A stretch of 64,000 nt of DNA, taken from NCBI RefSeq assembly GCF_040448675.1, contig NZ_CP159289.1:868001-932000 (forward strand), read 5' to 3'. The DNA is from Dyadobacter sp. 676 (GTDB taxonomy: Bacteria > Bacteroidota > Bacteroidia > Cytophagales > Spirosomataceae). This document shows positions 10,101 to 17,514 of the stretch, piece after piece. The position numbers were made by a program, and so were the translations under genes. Under the pieces are notes generated by a model. It worked only from the letters and a program-made list of their open reading frames with translations. It ran no database searches and was not told the origin of the DNA. Numbering within the stretch: position 1 is the first letter of the stretch; every line of letters starts with the position of its first letter.

Positions 10101-10810
10101 CCATTGTCGTACCGACAGTTGACGCTCCCTGAGACGAATATCTTTTTGCCTTCCCTGCTCAAAAAAACCGCTTCGAAACCGGGATTGGCCGCGCCTTGCT
10201 CGATCAGTTTGAGCTGCGCGAGCGCCTCTTCCTTGTGCTGCGGATGCAAAATGTCCTCCATCCGCATGGAAGCGATTTCATCCAGACCATAGCCCAGTAC
10301 TTCACGCCAGGCTTTGTTGACAAAAATGAATTTCCCGTCGATCGCGACGAGCTGTATCAAATCGCTCGTATTGTCCACAAGGTCCTGCAATTGCGAATTC
10401 GATTTCGCGATGGCCGATTCCATCCGCCGGCGACGCGTAATATCGTCGCCCACGAGCGTGATGCACTCGACCTCGTCATTTTCCCGATGGACGAGCACGG
10501 AGTTGATCGAGAACGTGCGTATTGTACCTTTCTGGGCCAAAAACGGCACTTCCCGTTGTTCGAGCTTCCGCTTTCCCTGGATACCTTCTTCCAGCATTTG
10601 CCGCACCTCGTGCTCCTCCTCCTTCGGTATCAGCTTGTCGAATATACTGAACCCCAGCAGTTCCGACTCGTGCCAGCCCGTTTTCAGGAGCGCATGCGGG
10701 CTTACGCTGCGTATGATGAAATCAGGAGAAAAGGTTATTCCGATCAGATTTAGATGCCGAAGTGTGTGGTGAATAGTCTGCCAGTCGGTTTGGGATAAAA
10801 TCAGTTCCAT
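7196..10810 (-). CDS. Hybrid sensor histidine kinase (PAS-PAS-GAF-PAS-PAS-HisKA-HATPase-REC-HPt)
   Basis: A soluble 1204-residue phosphorelay kinase without transmembrane helices. Domains in order: PAS (about 20-125), PAS (135-255), GAF (260-415), PAS (430-545), PAS (555-672), HisKA with phospho-acceptor His701 in NMSHEIRTPMNG, HATPase with DSGIGIS (850-856) and GGTGLGLA (879-886), a receiver domain with Asp1001 in FMDIQMPDMDG, and an HPt domain with His1144 in NLHTLKGSGG. The relay would pass His701 to Asp1001 to His1144 and on to an unlinked response regulator. No cognate regulator is adjacent. The four PAS domains and the GAF suggest several cytosolic inputs. Confidence 0.95.
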   Translation of the reverse strand: MELILSQTDWQTIHHTLRHLNLIGITFSPDFIIRSVSPHALLKTGWHESELLGFSIFDKLIPKEEEHEVRQMLEEGIQGKRKLEQREVPFLAQKGTIRTFSINSVLVHRENDEVECITLVGDDITRRRRMESAIAKSNSQLQDLVDNTSDLIQLVAIDGKFIFVNKAWREVLGYGLDEIASMRMEDILHPQHKEEALAQLKLIEQGAANPGFEAVFLSREGKKIFVSGSVNCRYDNGKPTAFRCILNDFTEKIRAEKAQNLYYSIANWTVNTQNLDEFYHGIHEELGKIIDVRNFFIALYDPSKSYIYFPYYVDQYFKGNVRFTKRKLGNGLTEYAIASNKPLFLSGEDIEKLAKTNSLYLYGVTPKLLLCVPLRIGDRVTGIIGVKSYDDPNMFDTRDLELLEFISGQVAMAIARKQSEEELNKYLARLNAIFDSSSHLIWSVNKSLQLTSFNRNYADLIHNQLGVRPSLQSSAEKFGWRMVGNSNRRTLETKYRQALRGEPQYFEFRIDRKDGGEMWLEFYLNPIHYADGVIEEVSGIARDITRRKEAELSLRHSEELFRGIFENLQDIYCRINRLGEITMISQSVLKRLGYLPEEVIGHKITEFFPDKKRIHSALIRLRKTKSLRNFEITMYRKDGTERQFMINMLMFTNDKGKPTEVAVLARDITELKRNEQELLKAKEHAERSLKVKEGFLANMSHEIRTPMNGVIGMIDLLGETPLNAEQKDYVLTIKRSSETLLNILNDILDLSKIEAGKMELHEAPIAVEDLLLKLVSLFGQTAKSKGNTLTYHIAPDIPKFIIADQTRLLQIMSNLTSNALKFTENGSVKVFLTLVKKDGLFHKIKVEVQDSGIGISATDKQILFTSFTQLDNSSRKSFGGTGLGLAISKQLCELMNGEIGVESTLGEGSTFWFTFETKETSIAQVSTIIQQEDTPIEDVFTDYHPSILLVDDNAVNRKVANEILKKSGCETDLAESGFKAIEMVEKRYHSDVKGYDIIFMDIQMPDMDGVETTQELKKRFAKGLPPIVAMTAYSMKEDRDRFMSQGMDDYIAKPIRAQTLVQKVKELMGNIENRKLEQKQKEIAQEAMAPVLDKEIIDQLNGIGGADLVWSVFDDFVTESNELVAGALEAYKNGDIKTVKSNLHTLKGSGGTVGVHQVAEIARDAEWRLKSDDTSTLAEALPQLEKAYERFLASYKGLLGEWLK

Positions 10811-10880
10811 GGGTCCCGGTACAATCGCACTTTTAAGTTTCCTTCCAATTCTTTATTCGATAAATCTACGAATTAAGACG

Positions 10881-10888
10881 TAATTTTG
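10881..10888 (+). promoter_or_regulatory. Bacteroidetes -7 box close to the rsmA start
   Basis: TAATTTTG matches the TAnnTTTG -7 consensus of Bacteroidetes sigma factors. It ends only 4 bp before the GTG at 10893 and 10 bp before the ATG at 10899, so the transcript would be leaderless or nearly so. No clear TTTG -33 element is seen at the usual distance. Confidence 0.4.
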
Positions 10889-10898
10889 GCTTGTGAAA

Positions 10899-11699
10899 AT
10901 GAATTATAAAAAACCGGATAATTCCAGGGTGCGGGCCAAAAAGCACCTGGGCCAGCATTTTTTGAAAGATTTGAACATTGCCCAACGCATCGTCGACGGC
11001 CTTTCGGGCCACGGCGGTTACGACCGCGTCCTTGAAATAGGGCCGGGAATGGGCGTGCTTACGCAGTTTCTTTTACCCAAAAACAATTTCAGCACGTATG
11101 TCATCGAAATCGACACGGAATCGGTGGCCTACCTGCAAAAGCATTATCCGGAACTCGCACCACGCATTATCGCCGGCGACTTCCTGAAATTCGATGCCGA
11201 CAACTGGTTTCCGGGGGCATTCGCAATCATCGGGAATTTTCCTTACAACATTTCTTCGCAGATATTTTTTCGCGCACTCGAAATACGCGACCGCATTCCC
11301 GAAATCGTTTGTATGCTGCAAAAAGAAGTGGCGCAGCGCATTGCATCGCCGCCAGGCAATAAGGATTACGGCATCCTGAGCGTACTTTTGCAGGCGTTTT
11401 ACGACATCGATTACCTCGTATCGGTGCCTCCGGGCGCGTTTGACCCTCCCCCGAAAGTGCAATCGGGGGTGATCAGGTTACGCCGGAATGCGGTAACCGC
11501 GCTGGAATGCGATGAAAAACTGTTTTTCAGGGTGGTTAAAACGGCATTCAACCAGCGGCGCAAAACTCTGCGGAATGCCTTGAAACCGATGGGCGAAATG
11601 CCGGACCACCCGCTCCTCGACAAGCGAGCTGAACAATTGGGCGTTCAGGACTTCGTTACGTTGACGTTATTGGCGCAAAATTCGCACGGATCAAACTAA
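10899..11699 (+). CDS. rsmA: 16S rRNA (adenine(1518)-N(6)/adenine(1519)-N(6))-dimethyltransferase
   Basis: RsmA (KsgA) dimethylates two adjacent adenines in the 3' helix of 16S rRNA using SAM during 30S maturation. Visible motifs are KKHLGQHFL near the N-terminus, the SAM-binding [12 protein letters not shown], and the catalytic [11 protein letters not shown] (family consensus NxPY). Length is normal. The frame also contains a GTG six bases upstream at 10893; I prefer the ATG at 10899. It diverges from the hybrid kinase and precedes mgtE by 67 bp. Confidence 0.95.
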   Translation: MNYKKPDNSRVRAKKHLGQHFLKDLNIAQRIVDGLSGHGGYDRVLEIGPGMGVLTQFLLPKNNFSTYVIEIDTESVAYLQKHYPELAPRIIAGDFLKFDADNWFPGAFAIIGNFPYNISSQIFFRALEIRDRIPEIVCMLQKEVAQRIASPPGNKDYGILSVLLQAFYDIDYLVSVPPGAFDPPPKVQSGVIRLRRNAVTALECDEKLFFRVVKTAFNQRRKTLRNALKPMGEMPDHPLLDKRAEQLGVQDFVTLTLLAQNSHGSN

Positions 11700-11766
11700 T
11701 CCCTCCCCGAAACAGTATATTAAGTAAGCTAAAAGCATTTCGCCAATCGCTAAAAGCTCATTTACG

Positions 11767-13119
11767 ATGACGTTCGAATTAACCCAGCTATACGTAGACC
11801 ATATCCAGGAACTGATTGAAAAAGAGGACTCCGCGGCTATCCGATCGGAAATGGAGAACCTCTTTCCGGCAGACATTACCAGCTTGCTTTACGAACTGGA
11901 AACGGAAAGTGCCAAGTTCCTCATCAGTCAGTTGAACCTGGAAACCGGTGCGGCTATCCTGGCCGATATGGACCGTGGGGAGCGCCGGGAATTTTTGAAG
12001 GCTTTCACCTCGGAGGAAATTTCGAAGTTCGTAAACCTTTTCGATTCCGACGACGCGGTTGACTTGCTCAACGAGCAGCCCATTCGCGTACGGGAGGAGG
12101 TGATCGCATTGCTGGAAGACCGCGAACAGGCCCGCTTTATCCTCGATTTGCTGCATTACGACGAGGATGTCGCCGGCGGTCTGATGCAGAAAGAGTTGGT
12201 AAAAGCTAACGTGAACTGGAATGTAAACCAGTGTATCGAGGAGCTACGCCAGCAGGCGGAAGACGTCGAAAAAGTGTATGCTGTGTACGTGGTCGACGAC
12301 TTTGGCAAGCTGCTGGGCATACTTTCGCTGAAAAAGATCGTTCTGGCCCATAAAAACTCCAAAATCGAAAGCCTGTACGACAAGGACGTCATTTTTGTGG
12401 AAACCTACCGCCCGGCCGAAGAAGTTGCCGAGCTGATGCGCCGCTACGACCTCGATGCCCTGCCTGTCGTAAATGTCCAGGGCAAACTGCTGGGCCGCAT
12501 TACGATCGACGATATTGTGGACGTAATCACCGATCAGGCCAGTTCCGATACACTCGCTATGGCCGGTATCACGGGGGATGTGGAGGAAGACGATAGTATC
12601 TGGCAACAAACCCGCGCCCGCTTGCCGTGGCTGTTGGTGGGCATGATGGGAGGGATTCTGGCAGCGAAGTTTATCAGCTTTTTTGAGGGCGATCTGAAAA
12701 TCATCCCTGCAATGGCCGCATTTATCCCGATTATCGGCTCCACAGGCGGGAACGTGGGCATTCAGACGTCGTCCATCATTTTGCAGGGCCTGGCCGACAA
12801 AACCGGTCTCGACACGACATTGGGACAAAGGCTGATCAGAATGTTTGCGGTAGCATTTATCAATGGCTTGATCATCAGCGCCATTGTATTCGGGTTCAAC
12901 ATGCTGATCGGCAATGAAATGCAGCTCGCACTCGTCGTTTCGACCGCATTGATGTCCGTTGTTTTCTTGGCGTCCTTTATGGGTACGCTTACCCCCATTT
13001 TACTGGAAAAGATCGGTATTAACCCCGCCGTGGCCTCGGGGCCTTTTATTACGACCGCCAACGACCTGATTGGCTACGGCGTGTACTTCGGGCTCGCTCA
13101 TTTGCTGCTCAAACTATGA
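11767..13119 (+). CDS. mgtE: Magnesium transporter MgtE
   Basis: A 450-residue Mg2+ channel of the inner membrane. The layout is classical: an N-terminal helical superfamily domain (about 1-130), a tandem CBS pair (about 138-255), and a five-helix membrane domain (about 285-450). The conserved GSTGGNVGIQ (324-333) and SGPFITTANDLIG near the end are present. The cytosolic domains sense Mg2+ and close the pore. It probably shares a transcript with rsmA. Confidence 0.95.
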   Translation: MTFELTQLYVDHIQELIEKEDSAAIRSEMENLFPADITSLLYELETESAKFLISQLNLETGAAILADMDRGERREFLKAFTSEEISKFVNLFDSDDAVDLLNEQPIRVREEVIALLEDREQARFILDLLHYDEDVAGGLMQKELVKANVNWNVNQCIEELRQQAEDVEKVYAVYVVDDFGKLLGILSLKKIVLAHKNSKIESLYDKDVIFVETYRPAEEVAELMRRYDLDALPVVNVQGKLLGRITIDDIVDVITDQASSDTLAMAGITGDVEEDDSIWQQTRARLPWLLVGMMGGILAAKFISFFEGDLKIIPAMAAFIPIIGSTGGNVGIQTSSIILQGLADKTGLDTTLGQRLIRMFAVAFINGLIISAIVFGFNMLIGNEMQLALVVSTALMSVVFLASFMGTLTPILLEKIGINPAVASGPFITTANDLIGYGVYFGLAHLLLKL

Positions 13120-13131
13120 CGCGGGGCAGCG

Positions 13132-14559
13132 TCAGCATTCACTCAAACTGATCGGGATATTGACGGCCAGCCCGCCCTCGGAGGTTTCCTTGTAGCGATT
13201 GTTCATATCCAGGGCGGTCTGCCACATGGTTTTGACCACATTATCGAGTGAAACTTTCGCATTCTCCGGGTTACTTTGCAATGCGAGCTGGGAAGCGGTG
13301 ATTGCCTTGATCGCCCCCATTGTGTTACGTTCGATGCAAGGAATTTGGACCAGCCCGGCCACCGGATCGCAAGTCAGCCCTAGGTGGTGCTCCATCGCGA
13401 TTTCCGCCGCCATCAGGCATTGCTCGACCGACCCGCCCGAAACCTGCGCGAGCCCTGCAGCCGCCATCGCAGAAGAAACGCCGATTTCGGCCTGACAGCC
13501 TCCCATCGCGGCTGAAATCGTCGCACCCTTCTTGAAAATGCTTCCGATTTCGCCCGCCGTGAGCAGGAACCGGAAAATGTCTTCTTCGGTACCGCCGCAG
13601 AATGTTACATGAAATTGCAATACTGCCGGTATTACGCCAGCGGCACCGTTGGTAGGCGCAGTAACCACGCGGCTGTAAGAAGCATTCTGTTCATTTACGG
13701 CTAATGCGAAGCAACTGACCCAATCGAGCGTATAATTAAAACCTGCACCACCACTTCGGATGAGTTGCACCCATTCGTCACTACCCGTGCAAGCCTGCCC
13801 TTTCAACAGTTTCCGGTTCAGCTCGGCGGCTCTTCGCTGCACATTCAGCCCTCCCGGCAGCACGCCTTTATGCTGGCAGCCGAGGAAAATACTTTCCTGC
13901 ATAACATGCCAGATATTGAGCAAATCCTTGCGGATAGTCACATCATCACGCCACACACGCTCGTTCTCCAATACCAGTTCCCAGATCGCCTTGCCGGTAA
14001 TACGATGCCACTTCAGCAAATCGGAGGCGCGATCCACAGGATACGGAATTACCGAAGGCCCGGAACTAGCGGTTGCCTCCCTGCCCTCCTGGATCACAAA
14101 CCCGCCGCCTATGGAATAGTAAGTTTCTTCCACCAGCTGCCCGTCCGAACAAACAGCCGTGAAAGCCACTCCGTTCGGATGAAACGGAAGCGACTCCGTT
14201 TTGTGAAATACCACATCTGCTTTTGGATTGAAATGAATTTGCATTTCGCCATGCAGGCGGATCGTCTCACGTGCCGCTATATCGGCCAGGATACGGTCGA
14301 TCGAACTCGTCTCGATCGTTACAGGATCATAACCACTCAAACCCAGGATTACGGCAATATCGGTCCCATGCCCCTTGCCGGTTTTTGCCAGCGAGCCATA
14401 GAGATGTACCGTCACTTTTTCGACGATATTCAGCAAGCCTCTCTGTTTCACAGCGCCGAGAAATTGCTGGGCAGCTCGCCAGGGGCCAAGCGTGTGGGAA
14501 CTCGATGGGCCAATGCCTATCTTGAAAATGTCAAAAACAGAAATGCGTTCGGATGTCAT
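13132..14559 (-). CDS. sdaA: L-serine ammonia-lyase, iron-sulfur type, single chain
   Basis: This enzyme deaminates L-serine to pyruvate and ammonia with a [4Fe-4S] cluster. The 475-residue chain carries both the N-terminal beta domain ([21 protein letters not shown]) and the C-terminal alpha domain on one polypeptide. Cysteines that fit cluster ligands lie in the C-terminal part ([26 protein letters not shown]). It is convergent with mgtE, with 12 bp between stops. Confidence 0.93.
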   Translation of the reverse strand: MTSERISVFDIFKIGIGPSSSHTLGPWRAAQQFLGAVKQRGLLNIVEKVTVHLYGSLAKTGKGHGTDIAVILGLSGYDPVTIETSSIDRILADIAARETIRLHGEMQIHFNPKADVVFHKTESLPFHPNGVAFTAVCSDGQLVEETYYSIGGGFVIQEGREATASSGPSVIPYPVDRASDLLKWHRITGKAIWELVLENERVWRDDVTIRKDLLNIWHVMQESIFLGCQHKGVLPGGLNVQRRAAELNRKLLKGQACTGSDEWVQLIRSGGAGFNYTLDWVSCFALAVNEQNASYSRVVTAPTNGAAGVIPAVLQFHVTFCGGTEEDIFRFLLTAGEIGSIFKKGATISAAMGGCQAEIGVSSAMAAAGLAQVSGGSVEQCLMAAEIAMEHHLGLTCDPVAGLVQIPCIERNTMGAIKAITASQLALQSNPENAKVSLDNVVKTMWQTALDMNNRYKETSEGGLAVNIPISLSEC

Positions 14560-14582
14560 GAATGGATTTAATCGAAAAGGAA

Positions 14583-14776
14583 CTACTTCTTGACCTGTCG
14601 ATTTTGAAGCTCGGGGGGAAGGGGCATATTTTTTAGCATCTCTCTTGCTTTGGCCACCTTTCGGGGAATATAACGGTATTCTCGTATTTATCGAGTTCCG
14701 GATTGTAGGTACCCAGTGATTTATTGGAAGTCTCTGTTTCTGTGAGTATGCTTTTCATAATCTTCAAGATTTTCAT
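14583..14776 (-). pseudogene. Small conserved-looking gene broken by a 1-bp deletion
   Basis: On the minus strand an ATG at 14776 opens a frame reading [18 protein letters not shown] and on to [12 protein letters not shown], which then ends early. Shifting by one base at the CCCCGAAAGG stretch restores [20 protein letters not shown] and a TAG at 14583. Restoring one A (GAAAAGG) would give a single protein of about 64 residues reading [12 protein letters not shown]. An internal ATG at 14758 is an alternative start. I do not know the function. The rest of the spacer, 14777-15015, shows only AT-rich sequence with a possible TATTTTTG box at 14979-14986. Confidence 0.5.
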
Positions 14777-15015
14777 AAAACTATAACAATTTCGATATGA
14801 GAAATGCTTCGTAATTCACATTTTTTCCGAATGGGTGCACGCGGCGGGAGTGCCAAAACTCATATTAAGTTATGTAAGTCCTTAATAATGGTGCCGACTC
14901 CACAAAAATACGACCGGTCACATTCGTTGAACTAACGGCTTTCACTCGCTATTCAAGGCATCTTAGCAGATTGCGCAGTATTTTTGCCCGATTCGAATAA
15001 CCAATACATGAATAT

Positions 15016-15468
15016 ATGATCGCAGTAATCCAGCGCGTGAGCAGCGCTTCGGTAACCATTGAGGGAAAAGTAAAGGGAGAAATCAAGACGGGATTTATGG
15101 TGTTGCTCGGCATTACCCATTCGGATACACAAGACGATATTGAATGGCTGGGAAAGAAGATCGTCGGGCTACGGGTATTCAATGACGAGGAAGGCAAAAT
15201 GAACCTGGACCTCGGAGCAGTCGATGGCGACATCCTGCTAATCAGCCAATTTACACTACATGCGAGTACAAAAAAAGGTAACCGCCCATCGTTCATCGAA
15301 GCTGCAAAGCCGGATATTGCCATCCCGCTCTATGAAAAAATGATCAGTTTCCTGGCCGACGAACTAGGCAAACCCGTTCAAACAGGCGAATTTGGCGCAG
15401 ATATGAAGGTTTCCCTTCTCAACGACGGCCCCGTTACGATCGTAATCGATTCAAAAAACAGAATATGA
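15016..15468 (+). CDS. dtd: D-aminoacyl-tRNA deacylase
   Basis: Dtd hydrolyses D-amino acids mischarged onto tRNA. The 150-residue protein has the family start MIAVIQRVSSASVTI, the catalytic SQFTLHAST segment followed by KGNRPSF, and the C-terminal NDGPVTIVIDS cross-subunit motif. Length and motifs are standard. It is followed by a MazG-like gene on the same strand after a short repeat. Confidence 0.96.
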   Translation: MIAVIQRVSSASVTIEGKVKGEIKTGFMVLLGITHSDTQDDIEWLGKKIVGLRVFNDEEGKMNLDLGAVDGDILLISQFTLHASTKKGNRPSFIEAAKPDIAIPLYEKMISFLADELGKPVQTGEFGADMKVSLLNDGPVTIVIDSKNRI

Positions 15469-15472
15469 GTCC

Positions 15473-15504
15473 CATTCAATCATTCAATCATTCAATCATT
15501 CAAA
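15473..15504 (+). repeat. Four tandem CATTCAAT units before the MazG-like gene
   Basis: Three perfect 8-bp units CATTCAAT (15473-15496) and a fourth variant CATTCAAA (15497-15504) fill the space between dtd and the next start codon at 15511. The array occupies the position of the ribosome-binding region, so a change in unit number would alter the leader of the MazG-like mRNA. Confidence 0.8.
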
Positions 15505-15510
15505 ATTAAA

Positions 15511-15837
15511 ATGTCCATCCAGGAAGCACAGGAACAGGTCGATCAATGGATCAAAACTTATGGTGTCAGATATTTCTCCGAACTGACCAACATGGCAATC
15601 CTTACTGAGGAAGTTGGTGAGCTCGCCCGCATCATGGCCCGCACGTACGGAGACCAGTCGTTCAAGAAATCGGATTTGGGCAAGGATCTCGGCGATGAAA
15701 TGGCCGACGTACTTTGGGTACTGATCTGCCTCGCCAATCAAACCGGCATTAACCTTACCGAAGCATTCGAAAAGAACCTGGCCAAGAAAACGGAACGCGA
15801 TAAGGACCGTCACAAGCAGAATAGGAAACTGCAATAG
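15511..15837 (+). CDS. MazG-like nucleotide pyrophosphohydrolase
   Basis: A 108-residue all-alpha NTP pyrophosphohydrolase. The Mg2+-binding signature is visible as EEVGELARIM (EExxE part) and GDEMADVLWVL (ExxD part). Small single-domain MazG relatives hydrolyse non-canonical or excess (d)NTPs to monophosphates. It lies directly behind dtd; both act in housekeeping of nucleotides or aminoacyl-tRNA. A strong terminator follows. Confidence 0.88.
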   Translation: MSIQEAQEQVDQWIKTYGVRYFSELTNMAILTEEVGELARIMARTYGDQSFKKSDLGKDLGDEMADVLWVLICLANQTGINLTEAFEKNLAKKTERDKDRHKQNRKLQ

Positions 15838-15845
15838 CCTGCAAC

Positions 15846-15881
15846 AACAGAACAGGCCCGGAAATCCGGGCCTGTTCTGTT
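15846..15881. terminator. Strong bidirectional terminator between MazG-like gene and sucB
   Basis: A perfect 16-bp stem (AACAGAACAGGCCCGG and its complement) with an AAAT loop lies between convergent genes. Flanking T tracts are weak, but the stem is unusually stable and fits bidirectional use. Confidence 0.75.
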
Positions 15882-15903
15882 ACTTATTTCCGAAATGATA
15901 ATA

Positions 15904-17466
15904 TTAGATATCCAATAGCAAACGGGTCGGATCTTCGAGCAATTGCTTCACGCGAACAAGGAAGCTTACCGAGTCCTTTCCGTCGATGATACGGTGATCA
16001 TACGACAGCGCCACATACATAATCGGGCGCACGACGATCTGGCCGTCAACCACTACCGCACGCTCCACGATATTATGCATACCGAGGATCGCCGATTGCG
16101 GTGCATTAATGATCGGGGTCGAAAGCATCGAGCCGAAAATACCGCCGTTGGTGATCGTGAAGGTACCGCCAGACATTTCGTCGAGTCCCAGTTTGCCGTC
16201 ACGCGCACGAACGGCCAGACGAACGATTTCCTTCTCGATTCCCGCAAACGAGAGGTTCTCCGCATTGCGGATCACGGGCACTACTAATCCGCGAGGTGTA
16301 GAAACTGCCACCGAAATATCGGCAAAATCGTTGTAAACCAGCTCTTCGCCATCGATATAGGCATTGATAACCGGGAAGTCTTTCAACGCAACGGTTACCG
16401 CTTTCACGAAGAACGACATGAAACCCAGCCCTACTTCGTGTTTTTCTTTGAATTTATCCTTGAATTTTGCGCGAAGATCCATGATCGGCTTCATATCCAC
16501 TTCGTTGAAAGTGGTGAGCATAGCCGTTTCATTTTTAACCGCGACCAGACGACGTGCGATGGTTTTACGCAGCGACGACATTTTCTCGCGACGGGATGCG
16601 CGCCCGCCCACCGGTGCGGCGGCCGGAGCCGCAGATTTCGCCGGAGCAGCAGCAGGTTGTGCAGCCGGTTTTTCCGCTTTCAACGCGTCGTCTTTCATTA
16701 TTTTGCCACCTGAGCCGGAGCCATTCACATCCTTCGGATCGATTCCCTTTTCGGCGAGTATTTTTGCAGCAACGGGCGAAGCATGCTTCTCGCTGTAAGC
16801 TTTCTCGGCGGGGGCGGCTGCCGCAGGGACGCCGGCTTGCGGAGCAGCAGGTGCAGCGGCAGGAGCTCCGGCAGTTTGCGCAATGGTGCAGATCACCGCA
16901 CCGATCGGCAGCGTGTCTCCTTCTTTTCCTACAATTTTCAATATCCCCGCAGCTTCCGCCGGAAGCTCGAATGTTGCTTTATCGGATTCCAGTTCACACA
17001 GGATTTCGTCCACAGCTACATAATCACCGTCCTTTTTGCTCCAAGAAGCGATGGTTACCTCGCTGATAGATTCTCCCACCGCAGGAACTTTCATTTCATA
17101 AACCTGGCCGGTTGCAGCAGGGGCCGCTGCCGGAGCAGGGGCTTCCGCTTTCGCAGGTTCGGCTGCCGGAGCTGGCGAAGCGGCAGGGGCCGCAGCCGCC
17201 GGAGCCGTTTCTTTCGGAGCAGCGCCGTTAGCCGCTTCGATGGTCGCTATCAGATCGCCGATATTCAACGTATCGCCTTCCTGTGCTTTAATATGCAATA
17301 TACCTTCTGCTTCCGCCGTGAGTTCAAATGTCGCCTTGTCCGAATCCAGCCCGCAGATCACCTCGTCCATCTTCACGAAATCCCCATCATTTTTGAACCA
17401 GTTTCCTATCGTAACCTCGGTAATCGACTCGCCAACGGGCGGTACTTTTATTTCAATTTCAGCCAT
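15904..17466 (-). CDS. sucB: 2-oxoglutarate dehydrogenase E2 (dihydrolipoyl succinyltransferase) with two lipoyl domains
   Basis: The E2 core of the 2-oxoglutarate dehydrogenase complex transfers the succinyl group to CoA. The 520-residue chain has a first lipoyl domain with Lys44 in DSDKATFEL, an Ala/Pro-rich linker, a second lipoyl domain with another ESDKATFEL, a further linker, a peripheral-subunit-binding domain ([16 protein letters not shown]), and the catalytic domain ending in SYDHRIIDG with His491 and Asp495. It is 48 bp downstream of sucA. Two lipoyl domains is more than the single one of the classical E2o. Confidence 0.93.
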   Translation of the reverse strand: MAEIEIKVPPVGESITEVTIGNWFKNDGDFVKMDEVICGLDSDKATFELTAEAEGILHIKAQEGDTLNIGDLIATIEAANGAAPKETAPAAAAPAASPAPAAEPAKAEAPAPAAAPAATGQVYEMKVPAVGESISEVTIASWSKKDGDYVAVDEILCELESDKATFELPAEAAGILKIVGKEGDTLPIGAVICTIAQTAGAPAAAPAAPQAGVPAAAAPAEKAYSEKHASPVAAKILAEKGIDPKDVNGSGSGGKIMKDDALKAEKPAAQPAAAPAKSAAPAAAPVGGRASRREKMSSLRKTIARRLVAVKNETAMLTTFNEVDMKPIMDLRAKFKDKFKEKHEVGLGFMSFFVKAVTVALKDFPVINAYIDGEELVYNDFADISVAVSTPRGLVVPVIRNAENLSFAGIEKEIVRLAVRARDGKLGLDEMSGGTFTITNGGIFGSMLSTPIINAPQSAILGMHNIVERAVVVDGQIVVRPIMYVALSYDHRIIDGKDSVSFLVRVKQLLEDPTRLLLDI

Positions 17467-17514
17467 TTTATGTGCAATCTTGTTATCGAATTAAGTCAAA
17501 AATTATAGGAACAA

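Noticed and set aside
7343..10132. 929-codon plus-strand open frame opposite the hybrid kinase
   Set aside because: It is antisense to a multi-domain kinase with all motifs intact. The peptide is His/Arg/Phe-rich with no recognisable domain, as expected from codon bias.
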